DNA of 64,000 nucleotides from positions 4,259,691 to 4,323,690 of the forward strand of contig NZ_CP025815.1 in NCBI RefSeq assembly GCF_003352045.1, read 5' to 3'. Shown piece after piece: positions 52,804-63,152 of this stretch. Made by a program: the position numbers and the translations under genes. Source of the DNA: Sulfitobacter sp. JL08. GTDB taxonomy: Bacteria; Pseudomonadota; Alphaproteobacteria; Rhodobacterales; Rhodobacteraceae. Position 1 is the stretch's first letter; each line of letters starts with the position of its first letter. The notes under the pieces were generated by a model, which did not search any database, had not been told where the DNA came from, and worked only from the letters and a program-made list of their open reading frames with translations.

Positions 52804-54240
52804 ATGCAATCAATTTATCCGGTTCTGTTATGCGGTGGGTCTGGAACCCGTCTTTGGCCATTGTCGCGCAAAAGCTATCCCAAACAATTTTCACCATTGA
52901 TCGACGCGCAATCCTTGTTTCAGGCATCGGCCGTGCGCATGTCGGGAAAGACGCAGTCATTGTCTTTCAATGCACCCGTCATTCTTACAAATTCGGATTT
53001 CCGCTTTATCGTGACAGAACAATTGACCGAAGTCGGCATTGACCCCGGTGCAATTCTGATCGAACCACAAGGCAGAAACACGGCCCCGGCCATCCTTGCG
53101 GCGGCGCTTTACCTGTCAAAATCCGATCCCGATGCAATCATGCTTATCGCGCCGTCAGACCATGTGGTGCCTGACGCGGGCGCATTTCACGGGGTCGTTG
53201 AACAGGGATTGGCCGCTGTGGAAAAAGGCCAGCTTGTTACCTTTGGTATCACACCGGATCGTCCCGAAACCGGCTATGGCTATCTGGAACTGTCCAAAAA
53301 GCCAGACGGGTCCGGTGCCCCGATTGCCCTGTCGAAATTCGTCGAAAAACCAGATGCCACCACCGCAAAAAAGATGTTGAAAGCCGGAAACTTTCTTTGG
53401 AACGGCGGCATTTTCCTGTGTCGGGCAAGCGAAATCATCGCTGCCTTCAAAGCCCATTCACCTGACCTGATCGACCCTGTTCAGGCCTCGATAAACAACG
53501 CCAAAACAGATCTGGGTTTTTTGCGGCTTGCACCGGATGACTGGTCAAACTGCAATGACATTTCGATCGACTATGCCGTGATGGAGCGGGCCGACAACCT
53601 CTCGGTTGTTCCCTTCACCAGTGCCTGGTCTGATCTTGGCGGCTGGGATGCCGTCTGGCGCGAAACCAATCCCGACAAGGATGGTGTGTCTACCAGCGGT
53701 CCGGCAACAGCCATTGATTGTGAAAATACGCTTTTGCGATCCGAAAGCGAAACCTTGGAAGTGGTCGGTATCGGCCTGAAGAACATAATGGCAATTGCCA
53801 TGAATGATGCCGTTCTGGTCGCAGATATGAACCGGGCGCAGGATGTAAAACTTGCTGTTTCGGCGCTCTCGGCCAAGGGTGCGACGCAGGCTGTGGCCTT
53901 TCCCAAGGATCACCGCCCCTGGGGATGGTTCGAAAGTCTGGTGGTCGGTGACCGGTTTCAGGTAAAGCGTATCGTTGTCCATCCGGGCGCGGCGTTGTCG
54001 CTGCAATCGCATGTTCACCGGTCCGAACACTGGATCGTTGTGGAAGGCACTGCAAAGGTCACGATTGACGATAAGGTGCAACTGGTGACAGAAAACCAGT
54101 CGGTCTACATTCCGCTGGGCGCTGTTCACCGTATGGAAAACCCCGGCAAGGTTCCGATGGTCCTGATCGAAGTTCAGACCGGTGCCTATGTCGGTGAAGA
54201 CGACATTGTGCGGTATGAGGACGTCTACGCGCGCGAATGA
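52804..54240 (+). CDS. manC: Mannose-1-phosphate guanylyltransferase / mannose-6-phosphate isomerase
   Basis: Bifunctional type II enzyme of 478 residues. The N-terminal nucleotidyltransferase domain carries the GDP-mannose pyrophosphorylase signature GGSGTRLWPLSRKSYPKQF and the FVEKPD active-site motif; APSDHVVPD follows the substrate loop. The C-terminal cupin (about 360-475) is the isomerase part, with RPWGWFESLVVGDRFQVKR, LSLQSHVHRSEHWIVVEG (metal ligands) and IPLGAVHRMENPG. It makes GDP-mannose, the substrate of the gmd and fcl enzymes encoded just downstream on the same strand. Confidence 0.94.
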   Translation: MQSIYPVLLCGGSGTRLWPLSRKSYPKQFSPLIDAQSLFQASAVRMSGKTQSLSFNAPVILTNSDFRFIVTEQLTEVGIDPGAILIEPQGRNTAPAILAAALYLSKSDPDAIMLIAPSDHVVPDAGAFHGVVEQGLAAVEKGQLVTFGITPDRPETGYGYLELSKKPDGSGAPIALSKFVEKPDATTAKKMLKAGNFLWNGGIFLCRASEIIAAFKAHSPDLIDPVQASINNAKTDLGFLRLAPDDWSNCNDISIDYAVMERADNLSVVPFTSAWSDLGGWDAVWRETNPDKDGVSTSGPATAIDCENTLLRSESETLEVVGIGLKNIMAIAMNDAVLVADMNRAQDVKLAVSALSAKGATQAVAFPKDHRPWGWFESLVVGDRFQVKRIVVHPGAALSLQSHVHRSEHWIVVEGTAKVTIDDKVQLVTENQSVYIPLGAVHRMENPGKVPMVLIEVQTGAYVGEDDIVRYEDVYARE

Positions 54241-54318
54241 CGCGAATGAATTGCCGCCTTCACATCCGGGCACTCGCGGTTTAGCACAGGCTTCAAACAG
54301 ATTTTTGCGCCTGAAAGA

Positions 54319-55398
54319 ATGGAAAATTTGATGACAAAACGTGCAATGATAACGGGCGTCACCGGACAGGATGGTGCGTATCTGGCAGAACTTTTGCTTA
54401 AAAAAGGCTACGAGGTACACGGGGTCAAACGCCGGTCCTCGTCTTTTAATACGTCGCGTATCGATCACCTGTATCAGGATCCGCATGACCGCGAAGTCAA
54501 ATTCAAGCTCCACTATGGCGATATGACCGACAGCACAAACCTGATCCGTCTCGTGCAGGAAATCAAACCTGACGAGATTTACAACCTTGCGGCCCAAAGC
54601 CACGTTCAGGTCAGTTTTGATACCCCGGAATACACAGCCAATGCCGATGGTATGGGCACCCTGCGTCTGCTTGAATCAATCCGGATTCTGGGCATGGAAA
54701 AAACCTGCCGGTTCTATCAGGCGTCTACATCCGAACTTTACGGTCTGGTTCAGGAAGTCCCGCAAAGCGAAACAACACCCTTTTACCCGCGCTCGCCCTA
54801 TGCAGCGGCAAAGCTTTATGCCTACTGGATCACCGTCAACTACCGCGAGGCATACGGGATGCACGCGTCCAATGGTATCTTGTTCAATCATGAAAGCCCG
54901 TTGCGCGGAGAAACCTTTGTAACCCGCAAAATCACCCGCGCTGCTGCAGCGATCAGCCTTGGACTGCAAGACAAACTTTATCTTGGCAATCTGGATGCCA
55001 AGCGCGATTGGGGCCACGCACGTGACTACGTGGAAGGCATGTGGCGCATCGTTCAGCAGGAGACAGCGGAAGATTTCGTTCTGGCAACAGGGGAAACCCA
55101 AAGCGTGCGCAGTTTTGTTGACGCCGCGTTTGCAGCCGTTGGTATTTCCATAGGATGGAGCGGTACGGGCGTTGACGAAAAAGGCATCGATGAAAAAACC
55201 GGTCAGGTTCTGGTCGAAGTGGATGCCCGGTATTTCCGTCCGACCGAAGTTGACCTGTTGATTGGCGATCCGACCAAGGCGCGTGAAAAACTGGGATGGA
55301 CCTATACAACCACCCTGTCGGAAATGGTGCGTGAAATGGTTGAAAGCGATCTGAAAGTCGTGGCGCGTGAAAAATCGCGCAAGGACCGCGAAGGATGA
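54319..55398 (+). CDS. gmd: GDP-mannose 4,6-dehydratase
   Basis: Converts GDP-mannose to GDP-4-keto-6-deoxymannose with a bound NADP. The 359-residue short-chain dehydrogenase-type protein shows the dinucleotide motif [17 protein letters not shown], the [15 protein letters not shown] loop, [19 protein letters not shown], catalytic Ser/Tyr/Lys in STSELYG and [15 protein letters not shown], and [16 protein letters not shown]. Those last segments separate it from UDP-sugar epimerases. A second in-frame ATG at 54331 with a GGA at good distance is an equally likely start. It overlaps fcl by 4 nt. Confidence 0.95.
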   Translation: MENLMTKRAMITGVTGQDGAYLAELLLKKGYEVHGVKRRSSSFNTSRIDHLYQDPHDREVKFKLHYGDMTDSTNLIRLVQEIKPDEIYNLAAQSHVQVSFDTPEYTANADGMGTLRLLESIRILGMEKTCRFYQASTSELYGLVQEVPQSETTPFYPRSPYAAAKLYAYWITVNYREAYGMHASNGILFNHESPLRGETFVTRKITRAAAAISLGLQDKLYLGNLDAKRDWGHARDYVEGMWRIVQQETAEDFVLATGETQSVRSFVDAAFAAVGISIGWSGTGVDEKGIDEKTGQVLVEVDARYFRPTEVDLLIGDPTKAREKLGWTYTTTLSEMVREMVESDLKVVAREKSRKDREG

Positions 55399-56330
55399 TG
55401 TTTGATCTGTCCGGCAAACGTGTTTGGGTCGCTGGGCATCGCGGCATGGTTGGTGGCGCTGTTGTCCGTCGCCTTGCAAGTGAAGATTGTGAAATAATCA
55501 CGGCCGGGCGCGATGTTGTCGATCTGACGGATCAGGCTGGCGTTGATCGCTGGATGGAAAAAACCCGCCCGGATGCCATCGTTCTGGCGGCGGCGAAAGT
55601 TGGCGGAATTCATGCCAACAATACGATGCCGGCGGAATTCCTGCGCGATAATCTGGTACTTGAAACAAACGTTATTCATGCCGCCTATCAATGCGGGGTC
55701 GAAAAACTTTTGTTTCTGGGGTCGTCCTGCATCTACCCCAAATTGGCGCCACAGCCGATCAGCGAAGATGCTCTTTTGACAGGCCCTCTTGAACCCACGA
55801 ACGAATGGTACGCGATCGCCAAGATCGCGGGTATCAAGATGTGTCAGGCGTATCGCAAGCAATACGGCTGTGATTTCATTTCCGCACAACCAACCAACCT
55901 TTACGGACCGGGCGATAACTATAATCTTGAAACAAGCCACGTCTTGCCCGCACTTCTCAGAAAGTTTCACGAAGCAAAGGAAAGCGGCGCCAAATCCGTA
56001 ACGCTGTGGGGAAGCGGAACACCGTTGCGCGAATTCCTGCATGTCGATGATCTTGCGGATGCGCTTGTGTTCTTGCTGAAATCCTACTCCGGCGATGTCC
56101 CTCTGAATGTGGGATCAGGTTCCGAGGTCACCATTCGCGAACTGGCCGAAACGATTGCCGATGTTGTCGGCTACAAGGCCGAACTGGTTTTTGATCCGTC
56201 AAAACCCGATGGCACACCAAGAAAGCTTATGGATTCTTCGCAACTGCACGCCCTTGGATGGAACAACGTGCGTTCCCTGCGCGATGGTATTGAACAAACC
56301 TATCAGGCGTTGGACGGTCGTTTTTCCTGA
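55395..56330 (+). CDS. fcl: GDP-L-fucose synthase
   Basis: Epimerises and reduces GDP-4-keto-6-deoxymannose to GDP-L-fucose. The 311-residue protein has [18 protein letters not shown] (NADP site), [18 protein letters not shown], the [18 protein letters not shown] segment with the catalytic serine and cysteine, and [20 protein letters not shown] with Tyr-x3-Lys. [13 protein letters not shown] and [10 protein letters not shown] are also family markers. With manC and gmd it provides GDP-fucose for the polysaccharide; the three are one transcript. Confidence 0.95.
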   Translation: MMFDLSGKRVWVAGHRGMVGGAVVRRLASEDCEIITAGRDVVDLTDQAGVDRWMEKTRPDAIVLAAAKVGGIHANNTMPAEFLRDNLVLETNVIHAAYQCGVEKLLFLGSSCIYPKLAPQPISEDALLTGPLEPTNEWYAIAKIAGIKMCQAYRKQYGCDFISAQPTNLYGPGDNYNLETSHVLPALLRKFHEAKESGAKSVTLWGSGTPLREFLHVDDLADALVFLLKSYSGDVPLNVGSGSEVTIRELAETIADVVGYKAELVFDPSKPDGTPRKLMDSSQLHALGWNNVRSLRDGIEQTYQALDGRFS

Positions 56331-56344
56331 TCACGGCCAAGTTT

Positions 56345-58489
56345 TTAAGATACGGGCGCACCCCGTGCCGCATAATCGGCATAACAACTGTGTTTGCCGC
56401 CTAAACCGTATCTTTTCATGCCTTTCAGACTGATTTGGGTCAGCACCAGCCCGGAAACGTTCACACCGGTACTTCGGAACAGCCTCAGCGTTTCACGGAT
56501 TTGCACATCAGATGTGCTGTCCCATTTCACAGTCAGAAGAACGGTATCGGCCTGTTTCGCCAGAATGCACGCATCGGGGGTCGCCAGAACCGGTGGCGTA
56601 TCAATGATAATGTAGTCGTATTGCGCGCGAAGCGTTTGCACCAGATCGCGAAAGCGCCGTGAAGAAAACAGATCCGCCGGGTTCTTGCGTGTTGAATTCG
56701 CCGCCAAAATGTCCGCGCCATACCCTTCGGGGCGATGGATTCCCTCCCCGATCTGTGCCGTTTCGTTCAGGATAGACACGATTCCCGCCTCAGGAAGATC
56801 TTTGAATTGTTGGCGCAGTCTGCCCCGTCTGACATCGCCTTCGACAACCAGCACTTTCTTGTCCAAACCGCTCAATACTTCGCCCATGCTCAACGCGATT
56901 GTGGTTTTTCCTTCGCCGGGCATTGCGGAAGTGACCAGAATGACCTGTTTTTGACTTTCTTTCTGGGACAGAAGAATAGATGTGCGCAGGCCCCGCATGG
57001 CTTCCATGCGGCGTGCATCACAGGCTAGGTTCAAACGGGCAGGCTGAACGCGCCCCACATCAAGTGCAGGTATTTGCCCCAGAACAGGCAGGCCGGAAAA
57101 CGTCTCTAATGCCGCAGCCGTGCGAAATGACGTATTGGCGGCTTCTTGCACCAGCACGTAAAGCGCTCCGCAGGTGAGACCGAAAAGGGCCGCCATCGTG
57201 ATGATCAACGATTTTCGCGGGCTATGCGCAAAGCTTGGGACAACGGCATGCGACAACACCCGACTATCCGCCTGCTGAATACCTTTTTGCGCTGATGTTT
57301 CCTTCAGACGGCTTAGAAAATGCTCGTACAAAAGGCGCGTTGCGGCGGCTTCGCGGGTCAATTGCTGCAAAGCGATAAGGTCCTGACCTTGTTGATCGAT
57401 CTGCAGGTCAAGCTTGGTTTCGGACGCTTGCAAAGCCGCAAGCTGTAGCGTTGCCCGGTCAGCTTCAATCCGGACACGTGACAGGATATCGCGGTACCGG
57501 TCATCGAATTCGGCAATACGATCGGGGGTTAGGCGCCCTGATGACAACATTTGCGTCAACAAAACATCATCTGCCACTGCGACCTTGTCATGTGGCGTTT
57601 GCGCATCCACCATCTTGCCCAACAGTCCCTGCATTTTTGCCTTCCGCGTATGCGCCGCAGCAATGCGCGCCCGCAATTCCTTCAACTGCCGCTCAAGAAC
57701 CTGAAGGGCAGGGGCAGAAATCAACGCAGTTGCGGCGGTAAACTGCGCCACCTGCGCTTCTGCATCTTCCAGTTGCGATTGCAGTTCAGCAACGCGGCTT
57801 GCCAGCCATTTCGCCGCGTGCTCGGTGGCGTGTTGTTTTTCATTCATCTGGTTGTCGATGTACAATCTGGCGATGGTATCGGCGATTATCGCCGATTTTT
57901 CAGGCGATTGGGTCGTCACGGAAATCCTGAAGACATGACTTCCCGGAATATTGCGCACCGAAACCTTGGACAGCAAAACGTTTACGATCCTGTCCAGATC
58001 GCGCCCCGTCCTGTCATCATCCGTTGCCGGCGGACCAAAACTTTGGCCGCCACCGAGGACGGATTCAATTCCGCTGCGCAAACGCGTTTTCAGCCCTGGT
58101 TCGCGCAGATCGGCGTTGAATTCCGGATCGGACATCAGGTGCAAGTGGCGCGCAACGTCTGTCATGAGGGTGCGCGCGCGCAAAACTTCCACTTCTGACG
58201 TTACGGATGACGGTTCACCGGATACGGCTGCGATGACACTGGGCAATGCCACAACGCTGGTTTGGCGGGTATCGAAAATCACCACAACGCTTGATGTGTA
58301 AAGTGCCGTTGCAACGGCAAAAACGTAATAAGTTGTTAATAAAACCGCGACTACACTTGCGGCCGATATGATCATCTTGCCCCGCCACAGTGTCAGCAGC
58401 AGCGTTCGAAAATCGGCCCGGAAAGGTGCGGTCGTTTGTTCGGCAGGGCCATTCGGGTCCGGCAGGAACCGCGGTTCGTGTTGTGTCAT
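56345..58489 (-). CDS. Polysaccharide co-polymerase / tyrosine autokinase (Wzc-like)
   Basis: Controls chain length and export of Wzy-made polysaccharide. The 714-residue protein has the Wzz domain, from the first helix (MIISAASVVAVLLTTYYVF) through a large periplasmic coiled coil (about 175-400) to the second helix (SLIITMAALFGLTCGALYVL). A cytoplasmic BY-kinase domain follows with Walker A VTSAMPGEGKTTIALSMG, Walker A' VLVVEGDVRRGRL and Walker B IIIDTPPVLATPDA. Only three tyrosines lie in the last 24 residues (RYGLGG, SCYADYA), fewer than in E. coli Wzc. The start chosen avoids a TTG-initiated frame that overlaps the divergent gene region. Confidence 0.9.
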   Translation of the reverse strand: MTQHEPRFLPDPNGPAEQTTAPFRADFRTLLLTLWRGKMIISAASVVAVLLTTYYVFAVATALYTSSVVVIFDTRQTSVVALPSVIAAVSGEPSSVTSEVEVLRARTLMTDVARHLHLMSDPEFNADLREPGLKTRLRSGIESVLGGGQSFGPPATDDDRTGRDLDRIVNVLLSKVSVRNIPGSHVFRISVTTQSPEKSAIIADTIARLYIDNQMNEKQHATEHAAKWLASRVAELQSQLEDAEAQVAQFTAATALISAPALQVLERQLKELRARIAAAHTRKAKMQGLLGKMVDAQTPHDKVAVADDVLLTQMLSSGRLTPDRIAEFDDRYRDILSRVRIEADRATLQLAALQASETKLDLQIDQQGQDLIALQQLTREAAATRLLYEHFLSRLKETSAQKGIQQADSRVLSHAVVPSFAHSPRKSLIITMAALFGLTCGALYVLVQEAANTSFRTAAALETFSGLPVLGQIPALDVGRVQPARLNLACDARRMEAMRGLRTSILLSQKESQKQVILVTSAMPGEGKTTIALSMGEVLSGLDKKVLVVEGDVRRGRLRQQFKDLPEAGIVSILNETAQIGEGIHRPEGYGADILAANSTRKNPADLFSSRRFRDLVQTLRAQYDYIIIDTPPVLATPDACILAKQADTVLLTVKWDSTSDVQIRETLRLFRSTGVNVSGLVLTQISLKGMKRYGLGGKHSCYADYAARGAPVS

Positions 58490-58578
58490 GTCGCGAATAC
58501 TCAGACCAATCGGTTTGAAATTTGGTTCGTTCAAATTGCAACGATTGGGTTAACGCCAGATTAAGAAAGGTGATGTTC

Positions 58579-58902
58579 ATGCGCATCAATGCTGACAGGA
58601 CACAACACTTGCCCGTACCATCGGGATCAAACCTGTATTACAGGGTCGGTTCGGCCTTCAGGTCCGGCCTGATTGGCGCAACTCTGCTTGCAATCTGGCC
58701 GATAACGACAAGCGCGCAAACGCTTGACTGCCAGAATCCGGACAATCTGGGAAATGATGAATGCCTTGGCGTCCCGCCCGATCCTGCCTTGGGGAACCCG
58801 ACAAACCTCATACCGCTTTTGACGCCGTTGATCGGCCTGGCCGTCGCCGGCGCGCTGGCTGGCACCGGCGGTACAAGCACGCCAAGTACAACAAACCAGT
58901 AA
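58579..58902 (+). CDS. Small exported protein, YjbE/GfcA-like
   Basis: A 107-residue protein with an N-terminal polar stretch, a hydrophobic signal segment (SGLIGATLLAIWPITTSAQ, ending near residue 48) and a mature part LDCQNPDNLGNDECLGVPPD. The end LAVAGALAGTGGTSTPSTTNQ is Gly/Ala- then Thr/Ser-rich, as in YjbE and GfcA of enteric yjb and group 4 capsule operons. It is short and poorly conserved, so the name rests on composition and on its locus, which also contains yjbF and yjbH. It starts 89 nt from the divergent Wzc start and has an AAGG site. Confidence 0.6.
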   Translation: MRINADRTQHLPVPSGSNLYYRVGSAFRSGLIGATLLAIWPITTSAQTLDCQNPDNLGNDECLGVPPDPALGNPTNLIPLLTPLIGLAVAGALAGTGGTSTPSTTNQ

Positions 58903-58924
58903 GTCCGTTCCGGGCCGCTACCGA

Positions 58925-60472
58925 TCAGAAATCCGGCAAATGCGTCCAATTCTGCAAAACCCAGAACAACAGTGCACCCAGCCCGCCGCCCAGCAGCGCC
59001 CAAAACACGGCTGCGGGCCATTTCGCCTCCGCGGGCGCCATGGCCTCGTTCGATTGCCGGATCAACGCCGCTTCGACCAATCCGGGCAATCGTGGGCCGA
59101 AACGCGCCATCACCCGCGCGGTCTTGGCAAGATCACTCACAATGGCCTTCGGACCGATTGATTGCTTGATGTAATCTTCCACTGTCGGGCGCGCGACCTG
59201 CCAGATATTGATATGTGGGTTCAGCGAACGGGCAACCCCTTCCACCACCACCATGGTGCGCTGCAAAAGGATCAGTTCGGTGCGGGTTTCCATACCAAAC
59301 CGTTCTGTCACCTCAAACAGATAGTTCAACAAACGCCCCATGGAAATCTGCGTTGCGTCCATTCCGAAAATAGGCTCGCCAACAGCGCGCAGGGCGCGGG
59401 CAAATTCATCGACATCCTTGTCTGCGGGCACATACCCGGCTTCGAAATGCACCTCTGCGACACGTTTGTAATCTTTCCGGATAAAGCCGAACAGAATTTC
59501 GGCATAAACCCGGCGGGTATATTCATCGATATGGCCCATGATCCCGAAATCATAGGCGATGATGTTGCCGTTTGGCGCAACTTTCAGATTGCCCTGATGC
59601 ATGTCCGCATGAAAATAACCGTCGCGTAAGGCGTGCTGCAAAAACAATTGCAACACCCGCTCGCTCAGTGCTTTTCGATCGTGCCCCGCAGCATCAATTG
59701 CCGCATTGTCCCCCATCGGGACACCATCGGCCCAGCCCAGTGTCATCACCCGCCGCGCCGACAGGTCCCATTTGATCGGGGGCAGCTGGAAACCCGCATC
59801 GTTCTTTGTATTTGCCGCAAATTCCGACGCTGCGGAGCTTTCCAGTCGCAGGTCCAGTTCACCACGCACCACACCGTCAAAATGCTCGACAACCTCCATC
59901 GGGCGCAAACGCCGTGACCCCGGCGAAAACACTTCGACCATGCGTGCCGCAAGATAGAATGCGTCGATATCCTTGCGAAAGGCGCGTTCAATTCCGGGGC
60001 GCAGCACTTTAACGGCCACGGCCTCGCCATTGCTGATCAGCCGTGCCTTGTGCACCTGCGCAATCGAAGCGGCCGCCACCGGCTCGCTGAACTCGGAAAA
60101 CACGCTGTCTACGGGTTGGCCCAGCTCTTTTTCAACCTCGGTGCGAGCCTTGTCGGTTGGAAACGGCGGCAGCTTGTCTTGCAAGACCCGCAATTGAACA
60201 GCCAGCTCATCCCCCACCACATCCGGGCGGGTCGAAAGAACCTGTCCGAATTTGATATAGGCGGGTCCCAAAGCTGTCAGCGCGCGGGTCGCGGGCGGCA
60301 TCGTAACATCACCTTTCAGACCCAGCCATTTAAACGGCCAGCCCAGCGCACGGGCTACAAACCGCAGTGATTTGGGGGCTTCGAACGCATCCAGAACGAC
60401 ATTCATTGCACCTGTTCGTTCCAGCGTTGCACCGGTGCGGACCAGCCGCCAGATGTTGTGCGGTCCTCGCAT
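58925..60472 (-). CDS. ubiB: Ubiquinone biosynthesis protein UbiB (ABC1/ADCK kinase-like)
   Basis: A membrane-associated atypical kinase/ATPase needed for ubiquinone synthesis. The 515-residue protein has the family KxGQ motif in AYIKFGQVLSTRPD, the EPVAAASIAQVHKA loop (Ala-rich replacement of the P-loop), VKVLRPGI with the invariant lysine, and the catalytic part DGYFHADMHQGNLKVAPNG with YDFGIMGHIDE. Two hydrophobic segments at the C-terminus (AAVFWALLGGGLGALLFWVL) anchor it. It starts 3 nt after ubiE on the same strand. Confidence 0.93.
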   Translation of the reverse strand: MRGPHNIWRLVRTGATLERTGAMNVVLDAFEAPKSLRFVARALGWPFKWLGLKGDVTMPPATRALTALGPAYIKFGQVLSTRPDVVGDELAVQLRVLQDKLPPFPTDKARTEVEKELGQPVDSVFSEFSEPVAAASIAQVHKARLISNGEAVAVKVLRPGIERAFRKDIDAFYLAARMVEVFSPGSRRLRPMEVVEHFDGVVRGELDLRLESSAASEFAANTKNDAGFQLPPIKWDLSARRVMTLGWADGVPMGDNAAIDAAGHDRKALSERVLQLFLQHALRDGYFHADMHQGNLKVAPNGNIIAYDFGIMGHIDEYTRRVYAEILFGFIRKDYKRVAEVHFEAGYVPADKDVDEFARALRAVGEPIFGMDATQISMGRLLNYLFEVTERFGMETRTELILLQRTMVVVEGVARSLNPHINIWQVARPTVEDYIKQSIGPKAIVSDLAKTARVMARFGPRLPGLVEAALIRQSNEAMAPAEAKWPAAVFWALLGGGLGALLFWVLQNWTHLPDF

Positions 60473-60475
60473 GGT

Positions 60476-61228
60476 CTAGATCTTCCATCCGGAATGAAGC
60501 GCGGCAACACCCATTGTCAGGTTGCGATACTTCGCGTTTTCGAATCTGGCCTGCCGAACCATATTCAGAAACGTCTCCTGATCCGGAAAGTTCCGGATCG
60601 ATTCGACCAGATATTTATAGCTTTCGCTGTCATTGGCGATCAGCTTGCCCATGCGGGGGATCACGTTGAAACTGTAAAGGTCATAGGCCTTTTGCAGTGC
60701 GTCGTTCGGCAATTGCGAAAACTCCAGCACCATCAACCGCCCGCCCGGGCGCAAGACACGATAGGCCTCGTTCAGGGCCTCTTGCGGACGGGTCACGTTG
60801 CGGATGCCAAAACTTATTGTATAGACATCAAAGCTGTTATCAGGAAACGGCAGCGCCATCGCATCACCGACAACCCAATCCAGGCTATCGGCCATTTGTT
60901 CCGCTTCTGCCCGTTTGCGCCCTTCGACCAGCATCGATTCTGTTAGGTCCAGCACCGTTGCATGCCCGGAACCGGCCCGTTTCAGAAATCGAAAGGCGAT
61001 GTCACCAGTGCCGCCGGCCACGTCCAGCAGTTTTTGTCCGGCACGCGGGGCCAGCCAATCCATCATTGCGTCCTTCCAGATCCGGTGAACCCCTGCTGAC
61101 ATCACATCGTTCATGACATCATATTTTGTGGCTACAGAGCTGAAAACGCCCTTCACCCGTCCGGCCTTTTCGGACTCGGGCACTGTTTCAAAACCGAAAT
61201 GGGTTGTTTTGTCGTCGCTGTCTGTCAT
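60476..61228 (-). CDS. ubiE: Ubiquinone/menaquinone C-methyltransferase UbiE
   Basis: SAM-dependent C-methylation of the demethylated quinone intermediate. The 250-residue protein shows [26 protein letters not shown] (UbiE signature 1), the SAM site [20 protein letters not shown], and the second signature [30 protein letters not shown]. It is divergent from mutM, and in this bacterial order sits in front of ubiB as here. Confidence 0.95.
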   Translation of the reverse strand: MTDSDDKTTHFGFETVPESEKAGRVKGVFSSVATKYDVMNDVMSAGVHRIWKDAMMDWLAPRAGQKLLDVAGGTGDIAFRFLKRAGSGHATVLDLTESMLVEGRKRAEAEQMADSLDWVVGDAMALPFPDNSFDVYTISFGIRNVTRPQEALNEAYRVLRPGGRLMVLEFSQLPNDALQKAYDLYSFNVIPRMGKLIANDSESYKYLVESIRNFPDQETFLNMVRQARFENAKYRNLTMGVAALHSGWKI

Positions 61229-61314
61229 CTGGCCTGACCGCTGTGTTACATCGCCCTTGTTATAGGGCGCATGTCGCCATGCACAATGCGCCCCTTTTGC
61301 ACAAAGGACATATG

Positions 61315-62166
61315 ATGCCTGAACTCCCCGAAGTTGAAACTGTGCGCCGTGGGCTGCTTCCGGTGATTGAAGGGCAAACGATCGCGCGTGCAGACGTCAA
61401 CCGCCCAGATCTGCGCTGGCCCTTTCCCGAAAATATGGCGCAGCGTTTGACGGGGCAGAAAATTGTCGCGTTGCGACGCCGCTCGAAATATATTCTGGCT
61501 GATCTGAAAAGTGGCGAAACGCTGCTGATCCATCTGGGTATGTCCGGGCGCATGCTGATTTCCGGCGATCCGCTTGGGCAATTCGTACATGACCACCCCG
61601 CAGCGGAAAAACACGACCATGTTGTTTTGCACATGCAAAACGGTGCGCGCATCACCTTCAATGATCCACGCCGCTTTGGTGCAATGGACCTGCTGGATAC
61701 CGCAACCGCCGACTCTCACCGGCTTTTGGCGGTTTTGGGACCCGAACCTTTGGGTAATGATTTTAACGAACCTTATCTGGTCGCAGCGTTCAAAGGAAAG
61801 AATACACCCGTCAAATCCGCCTTGTTGGATCAGAGAATCGTTGCGGGTCTGGGTAATATATACGTCTGCGAAGCCCTGTTTCGCGCCCACATCTCGCCCA
61901 AACGCCGCGCCGGCCAGCTTTCGGCGCGGCGAGTCGCATCACTGGTTCCTGTCATCCGCCAGGTTCTTGCCGATGCGATAAAAGCGGGCGGATCTTCATT
62001 GCGCGATTTCCGCCAAGCTGATGGGGAACTGGGATATTTTCAGCATTCCTTTGATGTTTACGGCCGCGAAGGCGCCCCGTGCCGGACACCGGATTGTACC
62101 GGAACCATCGCGCGACTTGTGCAATCGGGGCGCTCGTCTTTCTATTGTCCGCAATGCCAAAGATGA
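61315..62166 (+). CDS. mutM: Formamidopyrimidine-DNA glycosylase (Fpg)
   Basis: Bifunctional base-excision repair glycosylase/AP lyase removing 8-oxoguanine and formamidopyrimidines. The 283-residue protein begins [14 protein letters not shown], with the catalytic Pro2 and Glu3 once Met is removed; a double ATG makes 61312 an alternative start. It has the helix-two-turn-helix region ([20 protein letters not shown]) and the C-terminal zinc finger [15 protein letters not shown] through FYCPQCQ, with four cysteines. The reading frame extends further upstream but overlaps the ubiE promoter. Confidence 0.96.
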   Translation: MPELPEVETVRRGLLPVIEGQTIARADVNRPDLRWPFPENMAQRLTGQKIVALRRRSKYILADLKSGETLLIHLGMSGRMLISGDPLGQFVHDHPAAEKHDHVVLHMQNGARITFNDPRRFGAMDLLDTATADSHRLLAVLGPEPLGNDFNEPYLVAAFKGKNTPVKSALLDQRIVAGLGNIYVCEALFRAHISPKRRAGQLSARRVASLVPVIRQVLADAIKAGGSSLRDFRQADGELGYFQHSFDVYGREGAPCRTPDCTGTIARLVQSGRSSFYCPQCQR

Positions 62167-62229
62167 CTTGAACCCGCCGCGTGTCGTGCTAATCCTTTGC
62201 GCCTGACCGGAACAAGAGAAAGCAGAATT

Positions 62230-63006
62230 ATGGCCTTTGAGACGATCATCGTCGAAGTTGAAGACCACGTTGCCTTGATCAGGCTGAACCGCCCCGACGC
62301 AATGAATGCCCTGAACACCAAACTATTGGGCGAACTGTGCACGGCGCTGGAAGACGCAGACCAGAACGACAAGGTCCGGTGTATCGTGATCACCGGATCG
62401 GACAAGGCGTTCGCTGCGGGTGCCGACATCAAGGAAATGTCCGAGATGTCCTATGTCGAAGTCTTTCTGAAAGACCTGTTCGGCTCCGAAGGCACGCGTA
62501 TCACCAAGACCAGAAAACCTGTTATCGCAGCCGTTGCAGGCTATGCGCTGGGCGGGGGATGCGAACTTGCCATGATGTGTGATTTCATCATCGCAGCCGA
62601 CACCGCCAAATTCGGACAGCCCGAAATCAATCTGGGCGTCGTGGCCGGTATTGGCGGAACCCAGCGGCTGACACGTTTTGTGGGCAAGTCCAAAGCAATG
62701 GATATGAACCTGACCGGTCGTTTCATGGACGCAGCCGAAGCGGAACGCGCCGGGCTGGTAAGCCGCGTCGTTCCCGCCAAGAAATTGATGGAAGAGGCAA
62801 TGGGCGCTGCTGGCAAGATTGCCGAGAAATCGGTTCTGACAGCCATGGCCGTGAAAGAGGCGGTCAACCGCAGCTATGAAACCACGCTGAGCGAAGGCAT
62901 CTTGTACGAACGGCGCATGTTTCATGCGATGTTCGCCACTGAAGATCAATCCGAAGGTATGGCGGCGTTTCTGGAAAAAAGAACTGCGCAGTTCCGCGAC
63001 AAATAG
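62230..63006 (+). CDS. Enoyl-CoA hydratase
   Basis: Hydrates trans-2-enoyl-CoA in beta-oxidation. The 258-residue crotonase-fold protein has the oxyanion hole loop [14 protein letters not shown] and [18 protein letters not shown], the catalytic glutamate pair in that segment and in [22 protein letters not shown], and the trimer-forming C-terminal helices ([18 protein letters not shown]). It is the short monofunctional type. It occupies the normal position between mutM and rpsT. Confidence 0.9.
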   Translation: MAFETIIVEVEDHVALIRLNRPDAMNALNTKLLGELCTALEDADQNDKVRCIVITGSDKAFAAGADIKEMSEMSYVEVFLKDLFGSEGTRITKTRKPVIAAVAGYALGGGCELAMMCDFIIAADTAKFGQPEINLGVVAGIGGTQRLTRFVGKSKAMDMNLTGRFMDAAEAERAGLVSRVVPAKKLMEEAMGAAGKIAEKSVLTAMAVKEAVNRSYETTLSEGILYERRMFHAMFATEDQSEGMAAFLEKRTAQFRDK

Positions 63007-63078
63007 GCAGACACGACAGTTTTCCGGGGAATATCGGGCCAGAATGCGATTTGCGGCCCATTCATCGGGCGCACCCTG

Positions 63079-63107
63079 TTGACAGGGCGGCGACTCGGGC
63101 CTAAAGA
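63079..63107 (+). promoter_or_regulatory. Promoter of rpsT
   Basis: A perfect TTGACA (63079-63084) and TAAAGA (63102-63107) at the ideal 17-nt spacing lie about 45 nt upstream of the S20 start. The -10 is weak but acceptable for this group. It gives rpsT its own transcript. Confidence 0.5.
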
Positions 63108-63152
63108 CGCGAATTCAGATTACACCCTACCCAAACCGTGGGACGACATAAC

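Noticed and set aside
54232..54249. 9-bp tandem repeat CGCGAATGA at the manC stop codon
   Set aside because: Only two copies; it duplicates the stop codon, but there is no sign of a functional role or of variable length.
53545..54603. 352-residue open frame on the minus strand
   Set aside because: Antisense of manC and gmd, both of which are unmistakable.
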